Source: Senegalimassilia sp003474385 (GTDB taxonomy: Bacteria > Actinomycetota > Coriobacteriia > Coriobacteriales > Eggerthellaceae). From it: a stretch of 39,191 bases of DNA. The stretch is taken from the NCBI RefSeq assembly GCF_003474385.1, contig NZ_QUCY01000024.1, positions 1 to 39,191 on the forward strand, in the 5' to 3' direction. This document shows, one piece after another, positions 8,276-17,673 of the stretch (the stretch's first letter is position 1; each line of letters opens with the position of its first letter). The translations under genes and the position numbers were made by a program. The notes beneath the pieces were generated by a model that searched no databases, had not been told where the DNA came from, and saw only the letters and a program-made list of their open reading frames with translations.

Positions 8276-9706
8276 CTACGAAGCCGTGGTGGAGCTTGTG
8301 GAGCCGCTGGCCGAGGAACCGGACGAAGAACCGCCCGTGGAACCCGTTGAACCGCTGTTCGACGAGGAGCTTCCCGTCCCCGCGGAGCCGCTGGTCGAGG
8401 AGCCGCTCGACGAGCTGCTGGAGTCGCTTGCGCTACCGCTGCCGGAGCCGCCGGTTTGCGAACCGGACGTGCTGCCGGAACCGTTGCCGGAACCGCCGGT
8501 GGTGGAACCCGTCGAGCTGCCGGCGCCGCTCGCGCTGCCCGACTCCGTGCCGCTGGTCGACGACCCGCTGGTGCTGCCGGAGCCGGAAGCCGAGCTATCC
8601 GACGACGCGGTGCCGTCCTGATGCACCGGTGCGGCGGAATCCTTCGTGGCGGCGCCTTGCTGATCCTGCGTTGCCGACTGCTGGGATTTGCCACTCTGCT
8701 TGCCCTTCGTCGTGGAACCGTCGTCGGTTTGCGACGTCGAGGTGCCGGTGAACAGCGGCTCGGTCTTGGTGCCCACGCCTTCGCCCGCCGTCACCAGGTT
8801 GATGATGCCCGCGGAAATGGCCACCGCGGCCAGGGCCGACACCACCGACACCGCGATCACTCCGCGCTGCATGCGCTGGCGGCGCAAATGCTCGGCACGG
8901 CCGCGCAGCACGCCCGTCTCGCCGCTTTCTCGCAGATCGCGCACGCTGCGGGTAGGGGTTGCGGAAGCGGCCGGGTCGCCGTCTGCAGCCAAGTCGCCAG
9001 GCGCCGCCGCGGCACCTGGCGCGGGCATCGCGCCCATCACGCGGGTTGCGGAGGAGCCTTCGCCGGCCGTCGGCATCACGCGGGTTTCGCCCGCAGCTGC
9101 GGAAGCGGCCGCCTCATCGAGCGGGCTCAACTCGCGCAGCTTGTCGGCGGAAGCCTGCAAGAACTGCTTGTACACCTGCGAAGCGACCGTGGACACCACC
9201 GAGCCGACCGCCACGCCGATGACCGAGCCGGCGATGCCGATCTTCGACGACAGCAACATCGACGTCACCGCCGCCAACGCGCCGGCGGCCACCTGCGGCA
9301 CGGACAACCCCTCGAGCAGCCCGCCTAGGCCCTTGCGCTTGGACGCCTCCTCCGCTTCAGCGGCTTCCGCAGCCGCAGCGCCGTTCGCGCCGGGCATGCC
9401 ATTCGCGCCCCCTGCCGCAAACGCACCGTTCGCGCCGGGCATACCACCCGCGCCGGACGCCGAAAACGCGGCATTTGCGCCGTTCACGACAGGCACGCCA
9501 GGCGCGCCGCTCCCGCCGTTCCTGCTGGGCACGGCGAACGGCACCGCCACCCGCTGCGTCGGCGCCGGGCGACCCTGAAGCGGATACGGCGCTTGAGCTG
9601 CCTGCGCGGGCCTGTCAGCGCGAAGGGGCATTTGCCGCGTTTCGCCCCCTGCCGGCATCCTCGTATCTTTGCCCGCGGTTTGCGGGTTTTCCTGCATATG
9701 CGCCAT
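8276..9706 (-). CDS. Ser/Gly-rich membrane-anchored protein of unknown function
   Basis: The 476-residue protein is not recognised. In order it has a Pro/Ala/Gly-rich N-terminal region with MPGANG-type repeats, a hydrophobic Gly/Ala segment (glycine-zipper-like, centred on IGIAGSVIGVAVGSV), a charged linker, one clear transmembrane helix (GVIAVSVVSALAAVAISAG), and a C-terminal tail of about 130 residues made almost only of Ser, Gly, Thr and Ala. Short Thr-Arg-x-Met motifs recur (DTRMP, ETRQMP, ETRVMP, ATRVM) before the helix. The likely topology is cytoplasmic N-terminus and exposed Ser/Gly tail. GAGGAGG precedes ATG at 9706, and the frame is open upstream to 9802. Low-complexity DNA here may be error-prone. 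Confidence 0.7.
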   Translation of the reverse strand: MAHMQENPQTAGKDTRMPAGGETRQMPLRADRPAQAAQAPYPLQGRPAPTQRVAVPFAVPSRNGGSGAPGVPVVNGANAAFSASGAGGMPGANGAFAAGGANGMPGANGAAAAEAAEAEEASKRKGLGGLLEGLSVPQVAAGALAAVTSMLLSSKIGIAGSVIGVAVGSVVSTVASQVYKQFLQASADKLRELSPLDEAAASAAAGETRVMPTAGEGSSATRVMGAMPAPGAAAAPGDLAADGDPAASATPTRSVRDLRESGETGVLRGRAEHLRRQRMQRGVIAVSVVSALAAVAISAGIINLVTAGEGVGTKTEPLFTGTSTSQTDDGSTTKGKQSGKSQQSATQDQQGAATKDSAAPVHQDGTASSDSSASGSGSTSGSSTSGTESGSASGAGSSTGSTTGGSGNGSGSTSGSQTGGSGSGSASDSSSSSSGSSTSGSAGTGSSSSNSGSTGSTGGSSSGSSASGSTSSTTAS

Positions 9707-10093
9707 GAGCAACCTCCTCATGCTCGCGTTTACCTGAGCGCGTCTGGCAATCATCGCGCCCGAACCTTGTATTACGCTGAAGGCTACGCGCTTCGTCACC
9801 ACCCCGATACCCTTTCAGCGAACATTCACCGAAGCGATACCGACCCGTCAAACAACAAGCGCCGAATCCGCGCAAAACCAAGCGAGGCCGGCACCCCGGG
9901 GGAGTGCCGGCCTCGCTTCAAGCCGTTTGCAATCGCGAAATCCAGCGCGGCATTCCGCCGCCCTCACGCGACCGAGCGCCATCCAGCGAAACCAAACCGA
10001 CAGGATCTCGCGAAAAGCCCTGCTCCAAAAGCTCCGGAGGGCAAAGCGGCTCGCCGATTTCACCAGCGAAGCGCCCAGTCGCCCTGCCGCCCC
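9707..10093. other. intergenic region between the membrane-protein and Rrf2 genes
   Basis: These 387 bases hold the terminator at 9874-9918 and presumably the promoter of the leftward membrane-protein gene. A TAATAC -10-like hexamer on the minus strand near 9770 has no good -35. I see no gene in it. Confidence 0.5.
9874..9918 (-). terminator. terminator of the Rrf2 gene
   Basis: A perfect 15-bp stem (9880-9894 with 9904-9918) is followed on the minus strand by TTGGTTTTGC. It lies about 175 bases past the Rrf2 stop codon and points leftward. Confidence 0.7.
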
Positions 10094-10528
10094 TTACTCC
10101 GCGATTTCGATGTGGGGTTGGGGCGCGTCGGCCAGGTCGCCGACGGTCACGCCGTCCACGTATTTCTCGATGACCTCGTCAAGCCCAGCCCAGAAGCGCA
10201 CCGTGGTGCACACGCCGGCGCGATGGCACGGCTCGGGGCCGTCGAGCGCCGCGCAGGTCACCGGCACCGTGGTGCCCTCGACCGCGCGCAGCACGTCGCC
10301 CGCCAGGATATCTTGCGGGTCGCGCGCCAGACGGTATCCGCCGCCCTTGCCGCGCACGCTTGCCAACAGGCCCGCCGATACCATGGGGCGCGCGATCTGC
10401 TCGAGATACTTCAGGGACAGCTCCTCGTGTTCGGCCACTTCGCGAAGCGACACCTTCGCCTCGGGCCCCGCCTGCGCGATGCACACCGCCAAGCGCAATG
10501 CATATCGTCCCTTCGATGAGATAAGCAC
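10094..10528 (-). CDS. Rrf2-family Fe-S-sensing transcription regulator (IscR/SufR-like)
   Basis: The 144-residue protein has an N-terminal winged helix (ISSKGRYALRLAV at the start, then SLKYLEQI and VRGKGGGYRLA in the wing). Its cluster-binding loop has cysteines C92, C101 and C107, the three-cysteine layout by which IscR-type proteins hold a [2Fe-2S] cluster. The start is GTG at 10528 with AAGGGGG upstream. It diverges from sufCBDSU across 377 bases, so it is the obvious regulator of that operon. Whether it represses with or without cluster cannot be read. The C92-C101 spacing is three residues longer than in E. coli IscR. Confidence 0.92.
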   Translation of the reverse strand: MLISSKGRYALRLAVCIAQAGPEAKVSLREVAEHEELSLKYLEQIARPMVSAGLLASVRGKGGGYRLARDPQDILAGDVLRAVEGTTVPVTCAALDGPEPCHRAGVCTTVRFWAGLDEVIEKYVDGVTVGDLADAPQPHIEIAE

Positions 10529-10814
10529 GATTCCCCCTTATCGATTCCAACTGCCTTCGCAAAACCACCGAAACGCTCGCCGCGAACCTCGCGCACCGCA
10601 TGCCGGCTTCCCAACGCCACGCCGAACGCGCGCGCAGCCCAACGCTGCACGCCGCGCCGGCGCCTACCCCGCTCGCCGCCATAACGACCCCCGGTCGCCC
10701 GTCGGCTGCGCACATCGTCCGGTGTCGCCCTCGGAATATATAGGTTACACTAGACGTAAAGCATGCGCGTTCACGCTCATTCCGCGGATTGATCCTTTGC
10801 AGCAAGCATTTCGC

Positions 10815-10842
10815 TTGACAAATCCGCGTGTCACGTTATCTT
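10815..10842 (+). promoter_or_regulatory. promoter of the suf operon
   Basis: A perfect TTGACA (10815-10820) and TATCTT (10837-10842) are separated by 16 bases, 63 bases before the sufC start. No sequence further upstream in 10529-10814 stands out. Confidence 0.7.
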
Positions 10843-10858
10843 AATCCTATCAAACGTA

Positions 10859-10884
10859 TATGAATAAGCAAAGTCTTATTTATA
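10859..10884. promoter_or_regulatory. candidate Rrf2 operator in the suf leader
   Basis: TATGAATAAG (10859-10868) and CTTATTTATA (10875-10884) form an inverted repeat with one mismatch around CAAAGT. The AT-rich dyad stands out from its GC-rich surroundings. It lies just downstream of the expected transcription start, where a bound repressor would block initiation or early elongation. Assignment to the neighbouring Rrf2 protein is inference. Confidence 0.5.
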
Positions 10885-10905
10885 AGAATTGAGAAGGGGA
10901 AGAAG

Positions 10906-11679
10906 ATGGCAGACGAGAACATCCTCCTCAACGTGGCAGGCCTTTCGGCCGCCGTGGATGAGAAGGTCATTCTTCACGACGTCGACCTGACCGTGGGCGC
11001 TGGAGAGACCCACGTGCTGATGGGCCCGAACGGCGCCGGCAAATCGACGCTGGGCCACGTGGTCATGGGCGATCCCGAATACACGGTGACCGGCGGCAAA
11101 ATCACGTTCAACGGACAGGATATCACAGATTTGTCCACCGATAAACGCTCGCACGCGGGTCTTTTCCTGAGCTTCCAGGCGCCGGTGGAGATCCCCGGCG
11201 TGCCCGTCAGCAGCTTCCTGCGCGCCATTTCCGCAGGCCGCCCGGGGGTGGGCGACATGAAGGGCAAGCAGTTCCGCAAGCACGTCAAGGAACTTGCCGA
11301 GGAGCTGAACATGGACCCGGCCTACCTGGACCGCGAGCTGGGCGTGGGCTTTTCCGGCGGCGAGAAGAAGAAGCTCGAGATGCTGCAGCTGCTGCTGCTC
11401 GAGCCAAAACTTGCCTTCCTGGACGAGACCGACTCCGGCCTGGACGTGGACGCGCTGTCCGTCGTCTCGCGCGGCATGGAGGTCTATCGCAAGCGCTGCA
11501 ACGGCACGCTCGTCATCATCACGCACAACACCCGCATCCTAGAGCATGTGGACGTCAACCGCGTTCATGTCCTGGTCAAGGGCCGCATGACGGCCGAGGG
11601 CGACGCGTCCATGATCGCCGACATCGACGAGAACGGCTTCGAGCAGTTCGAGCAGGCCGCGGCCGCAGCCGCCGAATAA
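10906..11679 (+). CDS. sufC: SUF system ATPase SufC
   Basis: The 257-residue protein is a soluble ABC-type ATPase that powers the SufBCD scaffold. Walker A is GPNGAGKST (40-48), the ABC signature is FSGGEKKK (149-156), and Walker B is LAFLDETD (169-176), followed by the SGLD D-loop and the ITHNTRIL switch histidine. The EKKK signature and length are typical of SufC. GAGAAGGGGAAG precedes ATG at 10906. It is the first gene of sufCBDSU and is followed after nine bases by sufB. Confidence 0.97.
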   Translation: MADENILLNVAGLSAAVDEKVILHDVDLTVGAGETHVLMGPNGAGKSTLGHVVMGDPEYTVTGGKITFNGQDITDLSTDKRSHAGLFLSFQAPVEIPGVPVSSFLRAISAGRPGVGDMKGKQFRKHVKELAEELNMDPAYLDRELGVGFSGGEKKKLEMLQLLLLEPKLAFLDETDSGLDVDALSVVSRGMEVYRKRCNGTLVIITHNTRILEHVDVNRVHVLVKGRMTAEGDASMIADIDENGFEQFEQAAAAAAE

Positions 11680-11688
11680 GGGGCAGCC

Positions 11689-13097
<1,409 letters not shown>

Positions 13098-13098
<1 letters not shown>

Positions 13099-14360
13099 TG
13101 GGCGCCGACGTTTTGAACAACGTGAACGCGATGCCCGCGCCTACCTGGCATCGCCTTGATATGAACGAGACCGCCGTGGAGCTGCCCGAGGGCCTTTCCT
13201 TCGCAGCCCAGGTGGAAGTGGAGGCCGCTGCCGAGCTGATCGGCGAAGCGGGCGCCTTCGACGCGGCCGTGGCCGCGCTGCAGGAGCGCGTCGATGCGGC
13301 TCGCGCCGCCGGCCCCGCCGACACGCGCGCCATCCTGAAGGCCGTCGACCCCGACGTGGACCCCGCCGACCTGGATATCCCGGCCTTGTCCACCTACGAG
13401 CACAAGGCCGTGCGCCAAGAGATGGCGAACAACGTGGCCGAGGCGTTCGAGTGCGGCATGGGCGAGCAGGCCACCGCATGGCTGGCCGAAGCCGCCGGCA
13501 AGGGCGCCGCAACCGTGTTCGCGCCGGCCGCAGGCAAACGCGGCCAGGCCACCGTGCGAATCGCCGGCGTGGACGGCGCCGCAAACGTGGCCGCCATCGA
13601 CGTGGTGGCCCCCGCGGGCGCAACGTTCGACCTGACCGTGTCGCTTGACTCCCCCGCCGCCGGCAGCGGCGTGATGGGCGTGGTGCTGCGCGTGTTCGCC
13701 GGCGAGAACGCCCATGTCAACGTCACGTCCGTGCATACGCTCGACGAAACGTGGATGGCGCTCGACGACACGGGCATCGTCTGCGACGAGGGCGCGTTCG
13801 TCACCGTCCGCCACCGCATGCTGGGCGCCGGCAAGTCCTACACGGGCCTGGCCACCGATCTGCGCGGCGACCTGTCGCGCGTGGACGTGGACACCCGCTA
13901 TCTGGCCGCCGGTCAGGACGTGCGCGACTTCAACTACGTCGTGCGCCATCGCGGCAAGAAGACCCGCTGCAACATCGACGCCAACGGCGCGCTCATGGGC
14001 GAGTCGAAGAAGGTCCTGCGCGGCACCATCGACCTGGTGCGCGGCTGCAAGGGCGCCGAGGGCACCGAGCGCGAGACCGTGCTTCTGGTGGACGAGCGCG
14101 TGGAGAACAAGACCATCCCCGTCATCCTGTGCGACGAGGACGACGTGGCGGGCAACCATGGCGCCACCATCGGCCATGTTGCCGCCGACCAGCTGTTCTA
14201 CCTGAAGTGCCGCGGCCTTTCCCAAGAGGCCGCCGAGGGCCTGTTCGCCACGGCGACCCTCGAGGAGACGGCGCTTGCCGTCGAAGACGAAACCGTTCGC
14301 GCGGGCGTCGGCCGCCTGGCCGGCCGCCTGGGCATTCCCTATCAGGAGGTGGAAGGCTAG
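13098..14360 (+). CDS. sufD: Fe-S cluster assembly protein SufD
   Basis: The 420-residue SufB paralogue forms the other half of the SufBCD scaffold. The N-terminal helical part (EVEAAAELIGEAG) is divergent and Ala-rich. The C-terminal beta-helix part carries GNHGATIGHVAADQ and LFYLKCRGLS, keeping the histidine that matches E. coli SufD His360. The start ATG at 13098 overlaps the sufB stop by one base. sufS follows after three bases. Confidence 0.93.
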
Positions 14361-14363
14361 CTT

Positions 14364-15698
14364 ATGTCAGCTTCCGCAAACAACGCAGAGCTCGATCGCA
14401 CGGCATGCGCCGTGGCCGATGCGGCGCATGCCGCCCAGTCCTCGGCCACGGCCGGCGACATCGTGTGCGCCGCCAACATCGCCGAGAACCCCTACAAGCG
14501 CGACTTCCCGCTGCTTGCCAACCATCCCGACCTGGTGTTTTTGGACAGCGCCGCCACCGCGCAGCGTCCCGCCGCCGTGCTTGACGCGCAGCGCCGCTTC
14601 TACGAGGAGATGAACGCCAACGCCCTGCGCGGCCTGTACCGCCTGTCGGTCGAGGCCACCGAGGCCATCGAGATCGCCCGCCAGCGCGTGGCGAAATTCA
14701 TCGGCGCGCCCGACGCGCACGACATCGTGCTGACGCGCAACGCCTCCGAGTCGCTCAACATCGTGGCGAAGGCCTTCGCCCCCACCGTGCTTAAGCCCGG
14801 CGACGAGGTGTGCATCACCATCATGGAGCACCACTCCAACCTCATCCCGTGGCAGCAGGCCTGCCGCGCGGCCGGCGCGAAGCTCGTCTACCTCTACCCC
14901 GACGAGAACGGCGTCATCACGCCCGAGGAGATGGACGCGAAGATCGGCCCGAAGACCAAGATCTTGTCCGTGGTGCACGTGTCCAACGTCCTTGGCGTGA
15001 AAAACCCCGTCGAGGAGCTGGGCCGCCGCGTGCACGAGCAGGGCGGCTACCTGGTGGTCGACGGCGCGCAGTCCACGCCGCACATCCACGTGGACGTGCA
15101 GGCCATCGGCGCCGACTTCTTCGCCTTCTCCGCGCACAAGCTGTTCGGCCCGTTCGGCATGGGCGTGCTGTGGGGCCGCGACGAGCTGCTCAACGCCATG
15201 CCGCCGTTCCTCACGGGCGGCGAGATGATCGACTCGGTCACCGAGCAGGATGCCACCTGGGCGCCCGTGCCCGAGAAGTTCGAGGCCGGCACGCAGGACG
15301 CCGCCGGCATCTACGCCACCGCGGCGGCCATCGCCTACGTGGAGTCGGTGGGCCTCGACGTCATCGCCACGCGCGAGCAGGCGCTCGTGCGCTACTGCAT
15401 GGACGAGATGGCGAAGCTGCCCTTCGTCACCATCATCGGCAGCCCCGACCCCGACATGCACCACGGCGTCATCAGCTTCAACGTCGACGGCATCCACCCG
15501 CACGACGTGGCCAGCATCTTGGACATGGACCAGGTGGCCATCCGCGCCGGGCACCATTGCGCGCAGCCGCTGCTCACCTGGCTGGGCGTGGAGAACCTTG
15601 CCTGCTGCCGCGCCAGCCTGGCGTTCTACAACGACAAGAAGGACGTCGACGCCTTGATCGAGGGCCTCGGCAACGTTTGGAGGACCTTCAATGGCTAA
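14364..15698 (+). CDS. sufS: cysteine desulfurase SufS
   Basis: The 444-residue PLP enzyme of the class V aminotransferase fold releases sulfur from cysteine as a persulfide. The core starts at NPYKRDFPLLA (42-52), then FLDSAATAQRP, the PLP lysine K259 in SAHKLFGPFGMG, and the catalytic C399 in RAGHHCAQPL. A 40-residue N-terminal extension is Ala-rich and not part of the family core. An internal start is possible but no better ribosome site was seen. Its last eight bases overlap sufU, the expected zinc-bound sulfur acceptor. Confidence 0.95.
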   Translation: MSASANNAELDRTACAVADAAHAAQSSATAGDIVCAANIAENPYKRDFPLLANHPDLVFLDSAATAQRPAAVLDAQRRFYEEMNANALRGLYRLSVEATEAIEIARQRVAKFIGAPDAHDIVLTRNASESLNIVAKAFAPTVLKPGDEVCITIMEHHSNLIPWQQACRAAGAKLVYLYPDENGVITPEEMDAKIGPKTKILSVVHVSNVLGVKNPVEELGRRVHEQGGYLVVDGAQSTPHIHVDVQAIGADFFAFSAHKLFGPFGMGVLWGRDELLNAMPPFLTGGEMIDSVTEQDATWAPVPEKFEAGTQDAAGIYATAAAIAYVESVGLDVIATREQALVRYCMDEMAKLPFVTIIGSPDPDMHHGVISFNVDGIHPHDVASILDMDQVAIRAGHHCAQPLLTWLGVENLACCRASLAFYNDKKDVDALIEGLGNVWRTFNG

Positions 15699-16110
15699 CA
15701 TCTACACCGCCGCGCTCATGGAGCACAACGCGCATCCCGACTACAAGTACGACATGGAGGGCGCCACCGACGAGCACGAGGGCGTGAACCCCAGCTGCGG
15801 CGACGAGATGGTGCTGAAGCTGCGCATCGAGGACGGCGTCATCGAGGAGGCCGCGTTCACCGGCCACGGCTGCGCCGTCTCGCAGGCATCCGCCGATATG
15901 ATGGCCGACCTTGTCACCGGCGAGACCGTCGAGGAGGCGCGCCGTCTGTGCAGCCTGTTCATGAAGATGGTCAAGGGAGAGACGCTCACCGACGAGGAGA
16001 AGGAAGACCTCGACGAGGCGGCCCAGCTGGAAAGCATCAGCCACATGCCCGCGCGCGTGAAATGCGCCGAGCTGGGCTGGCGCACCCTGTCCGAGATCAT
16101 CGGCGAATAG
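15691..16110 (+). CDS. sufU: sulfurtransferase/scaffold SufU
   Basis: The 139-residue IscU-like protein keeps the zinc-site ligands of SufU: C36 and D38 in NPSCGDEM, C61 in GHGCAVSQAS, and C125 in VKCAELGW. It also has the insertion between the second and third cysteine regions that separates SufU from IscU. It accepts persulfide sulfur from SufS. The start ATG lies inside the end of sufS, in another frame. It is the last gene of the operon. Confidence 0.95.
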   Translation: MANIYTAALMEHNAHPDYKYDMEGATDEHEGVNPSCGDEMVLKLRIEDGVIEEAAFTGHGCAVSQASADMMADLVTGETVEEARRLCSLFMKMVKGETLTDEEKEDLDEAAQLESISHMPARVKCAELGWRTLSEIIGE

Positions 16111-16133
16111 GGGCGTTTCCCAGCACCGCCGCC

Positions 16134-16162
16134 ATTCCCTATTCAACAAGTAGGGAATTATT
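16134..16162 (+). terminator. possible terminator of the suf operon
   Basis: The stem ATTCCCTA / TAGGGAAT (16134-16141 with 16151-16158) is followed only by TATTCGG, so the U-tract is poor. It lies 24 bases past the sufU stop and just before the next promoter. Confidence 0.5.
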
Positions 16163-16171
16163 CGGTTGTCG

Positions 16172-16200
16172 GTAACATTTTGTCGACAAATGGCTATACT
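16172..16200 (+). promoter_or_regulatory. promoter with a palindromic operator before the BASS transporter
   Basis: GTAACA (16172-16177) and TATACT (16195-16200) are spaced 17 bases apart. The spacer contains the perfect 12-bp palindrome TTTGTCGACAAA (16179-16190). A dimeric repressor there would sit between -35 and -10. The regulator is not adjacent. The leader to the gene start is about 155 bases and begins with a strong hairpin (16221-16250). Confidence 0.55.
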
Positions 16201-16214
16201 CGCGTTTGTCCTAG

Positions 16215-16257
16215 TTTTTCGAGCCCCGCCCGGATACCCGGGCGGGGCTCATTTGCG
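16215..16257 (+). repeat. short hairpin repeat, copy 1
   Basis: A TTTTTC-flanked 13-bp stem (16221-16233 with 16238-16250) is followed by ATTTGCG. The same layout, TTTC then a CCGGAT-centred GC hairpin then TTTGCG, recurs at 17357-17400 and 17506-17547. It could work as a terminator or attenuator in the BASS leader, but it lacks a true T-tract after the stem. Confidence 0.6.
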
Positions 16258-16360
16258 TTTCTGGGGGCAGCGGACATACCGCAGGCCGAGCACCGCGCGA
16301 GCGGGCCCGCGCCGTACCGTCCTCTTCCCCAGCAACGCGCGCACGTTAGAAAGGTTCATC

Positions 16361-17317
16361 ATGAAGGTCCTCGAGAAGATCAGCGACTTCGCCGGCAAAT
16401 GGATGGCCATCATCGCGCTTGCGGTCGCCATCATCGCCTTCGTCGCGCCCGCGCCCGTGCATGCGGCGCTGCCCACCAGCTGGGTCAACCCGCTGCTCGG
16501 CATCGTCATGTTCGGCATGGGCATGACGCTCAAGCTCGGCGATTTCAAGGTGGTGTTCACCAAGCCGAAGGCCGTGATCACCGGCATCCTGTCCCAGTTC
16601 ATCATCATGCCGCTGATCGCCTGGGTGCTGTGCCTGGTCTTCCAGCTGCCCACCGAGCTTGCCGTAGGCGTCATGCTTGTCGGCTGCTGCCCCGGCGGCA
16701 CCTCCTCCAACGTCATGACGTACCTGTCGAAAGGCGACGTGGCGCTGTCCGTCGGCATGACCGCATGCACCACCATCATGGCCCCGGTCGTCACCCCGGC
16801 GCTCGTGCTGCTGCTCGCCGGCCAGAGCGTCGACGTCAGCTATGTCAGCATGCTGCTGTCCATCGTGCAGGTGGTGCTCGTACCCATCGCGCTGGGCTTC
16901 GTCATCAACGCCGTTGCGTCCAAGGTGGCCCAGGCCTGCTCCAAGGTGCTGCCGCTCGTCTCCGTCATCGCGATCTCGCTGATCATCATGGCCGTGGTGT
17001 CCGCCAACGCCGCCAAGCTGGCGACCGTCGGCGCGCTGATCATCGTGGTGGTCATGCTGCACAACATCTGCGGTTACGCGCTGGGCTATTTCGTGGGCAG
17101 CGCGCTCGGCCTGTCGAAGGCGCAGATGCGCACGCTCTCCATCGAGGTGGGCATGCAGAACTCCGGCCTGGCGACCTCGCTTGCCACCATGCACTTCGCA
17201 GCCATGCCGCTGGCCGCCGTGCCCGGCGCCGTGTTCAGCGTGTGGCACAACATCTCCGGCGCCATCTACGCCAACATCCTGGCCCGCACCGCCGACAAGG
17301 ACGAGAAGGCCGAATAG
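16361..17317 (+). CDS. BASS-family sodium-dependent symporter
   Basis: The 318-residue membrane protein has about ten hydrophobic segments and belongs to the bile acid:sodium symporter superfamily. Family motifs are GMGMTLKLGDF after the first helices, the GCCPGGTSSNVMTYL re-entrant region with the sodium-site residues, and EVGMQNSGLA in the second half. Bacterial members carry bile acids, pantothenate, pyruvate-like acids or other organic anions, and the substrate cannot be read here. ATG at 16361 has AGAAAGG upstream. The open frame extends to 16166 but without homology. It appears monocistronic. Confidence 0.9.
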   Translation: MKVLEKISDFAGKWMAIIALAVAIIAFVAPAPVHAALPTSWVNPLLGIVMFGMGMTLKLGDFKVVFTKPKAVITGILSQFIIMPLIAWVLCLVFQLPTELAVGVMLVGCCPGGTSSNVMTYLSKGDVALSVGMTACTTIMAPVVTPALVLLLAGQSVDVSYVSMLLSIVQVVLVPIALGFVINAVASKVAQACSKVLPLVSVIAISLIIMAVVSANAAKLATVGALIIVVVMLHNICGYALGYFVGSALGLSKAQMRTLSIEVGMQNSGLATSLATMHFAAMPLAAVPGAVFSVWHNISGAIYANILARTADKDEKAE

Positions 17318-17356
17318 CATCGCGGCACTGCGCTAGCGCTTCGCCAATCGCATAGG

Positions 17357-17400
17357 TTTTTCAGGCCGCGTCCGGATGTCCGGGCGCGACTTGTTTGCGA
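17357..17400 (+). repeat. short hairpin repeat, copy 2
   Basis: TTTTTC, the GCCGCGTCCGG / CCGGGCGCGAC imperfect stem around ATGT, and TTGTTTGCG match the layout of copy 1. It lies 40 bases past the BASS stop and may also end that transcript. Confidence 0.6.
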
Positions 17401-17405
17401 GGCAT

Positions 17406-17495
17406 GAACAGGGGACGGAGGTGTGTTCACGATGCCTTGTCGAGAGCGCGGGGATCGGTTCCGAACGCACCTCCGCCCCCTGTTCGCCCCTGTTC
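17406..17495. repeat. palindromic repeat element A
   Basis: The 23-bp arms at 17406-17428 and 17463-17485 (starting GAACAGGGGACGG) are inverted repeats with two mismatches, followed by a partial echo CCCCTGTTC to 17495. The 34-base centre is similar to the reverse complement of the centre of element B (18273-18352), so A and B are inverted copies of one element. Confidence 0.75.
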
Positions 17496-17505
17496 ACGCA
17501 GGACC

Positions 17506-17547
17506 GATTTCAAGCGCGCCCGGATGTCCGAACGCGGCCTGTTTGCG
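17506..17547 (+). repeat. short hairpin repeat, copy 3
   Basis: GATTTCAAGC, a degenerate stem around CGGATGTCCG, and TGTTTGCG repeat the layout of copies 1 and 2. The stem is weaker here (GCGCGCC against AACGCGGC). The gap 17318-17673 holds only repeats and the next terminator. Confidence 0.5.
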
Positions 17548-17616
17548 TAGAAGACAGCACAGAGAAGCACGGCGAACCGAAGACTCTGCAGCCTTGAACA
17601 CGCACGCGAACAGAAG

Positions 17617-17653
17617 AGGGGGCGCAGCCGAAAGATACCCGGCTGCGCCCCCT
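17617..17653 (-). terminator. terminator of the CNCPSC-protein gene
   Basis: A perfect 14-bp stem (17617-17630 with 17640-17653) lies 20 bases past the stop codon. The minus-strand tail is CTTCTGTTCG, so the T-tract is weak. Confidence 0.6.
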
Positions 17654-17673
17654 AACCTTATATAGGCAGCGAT

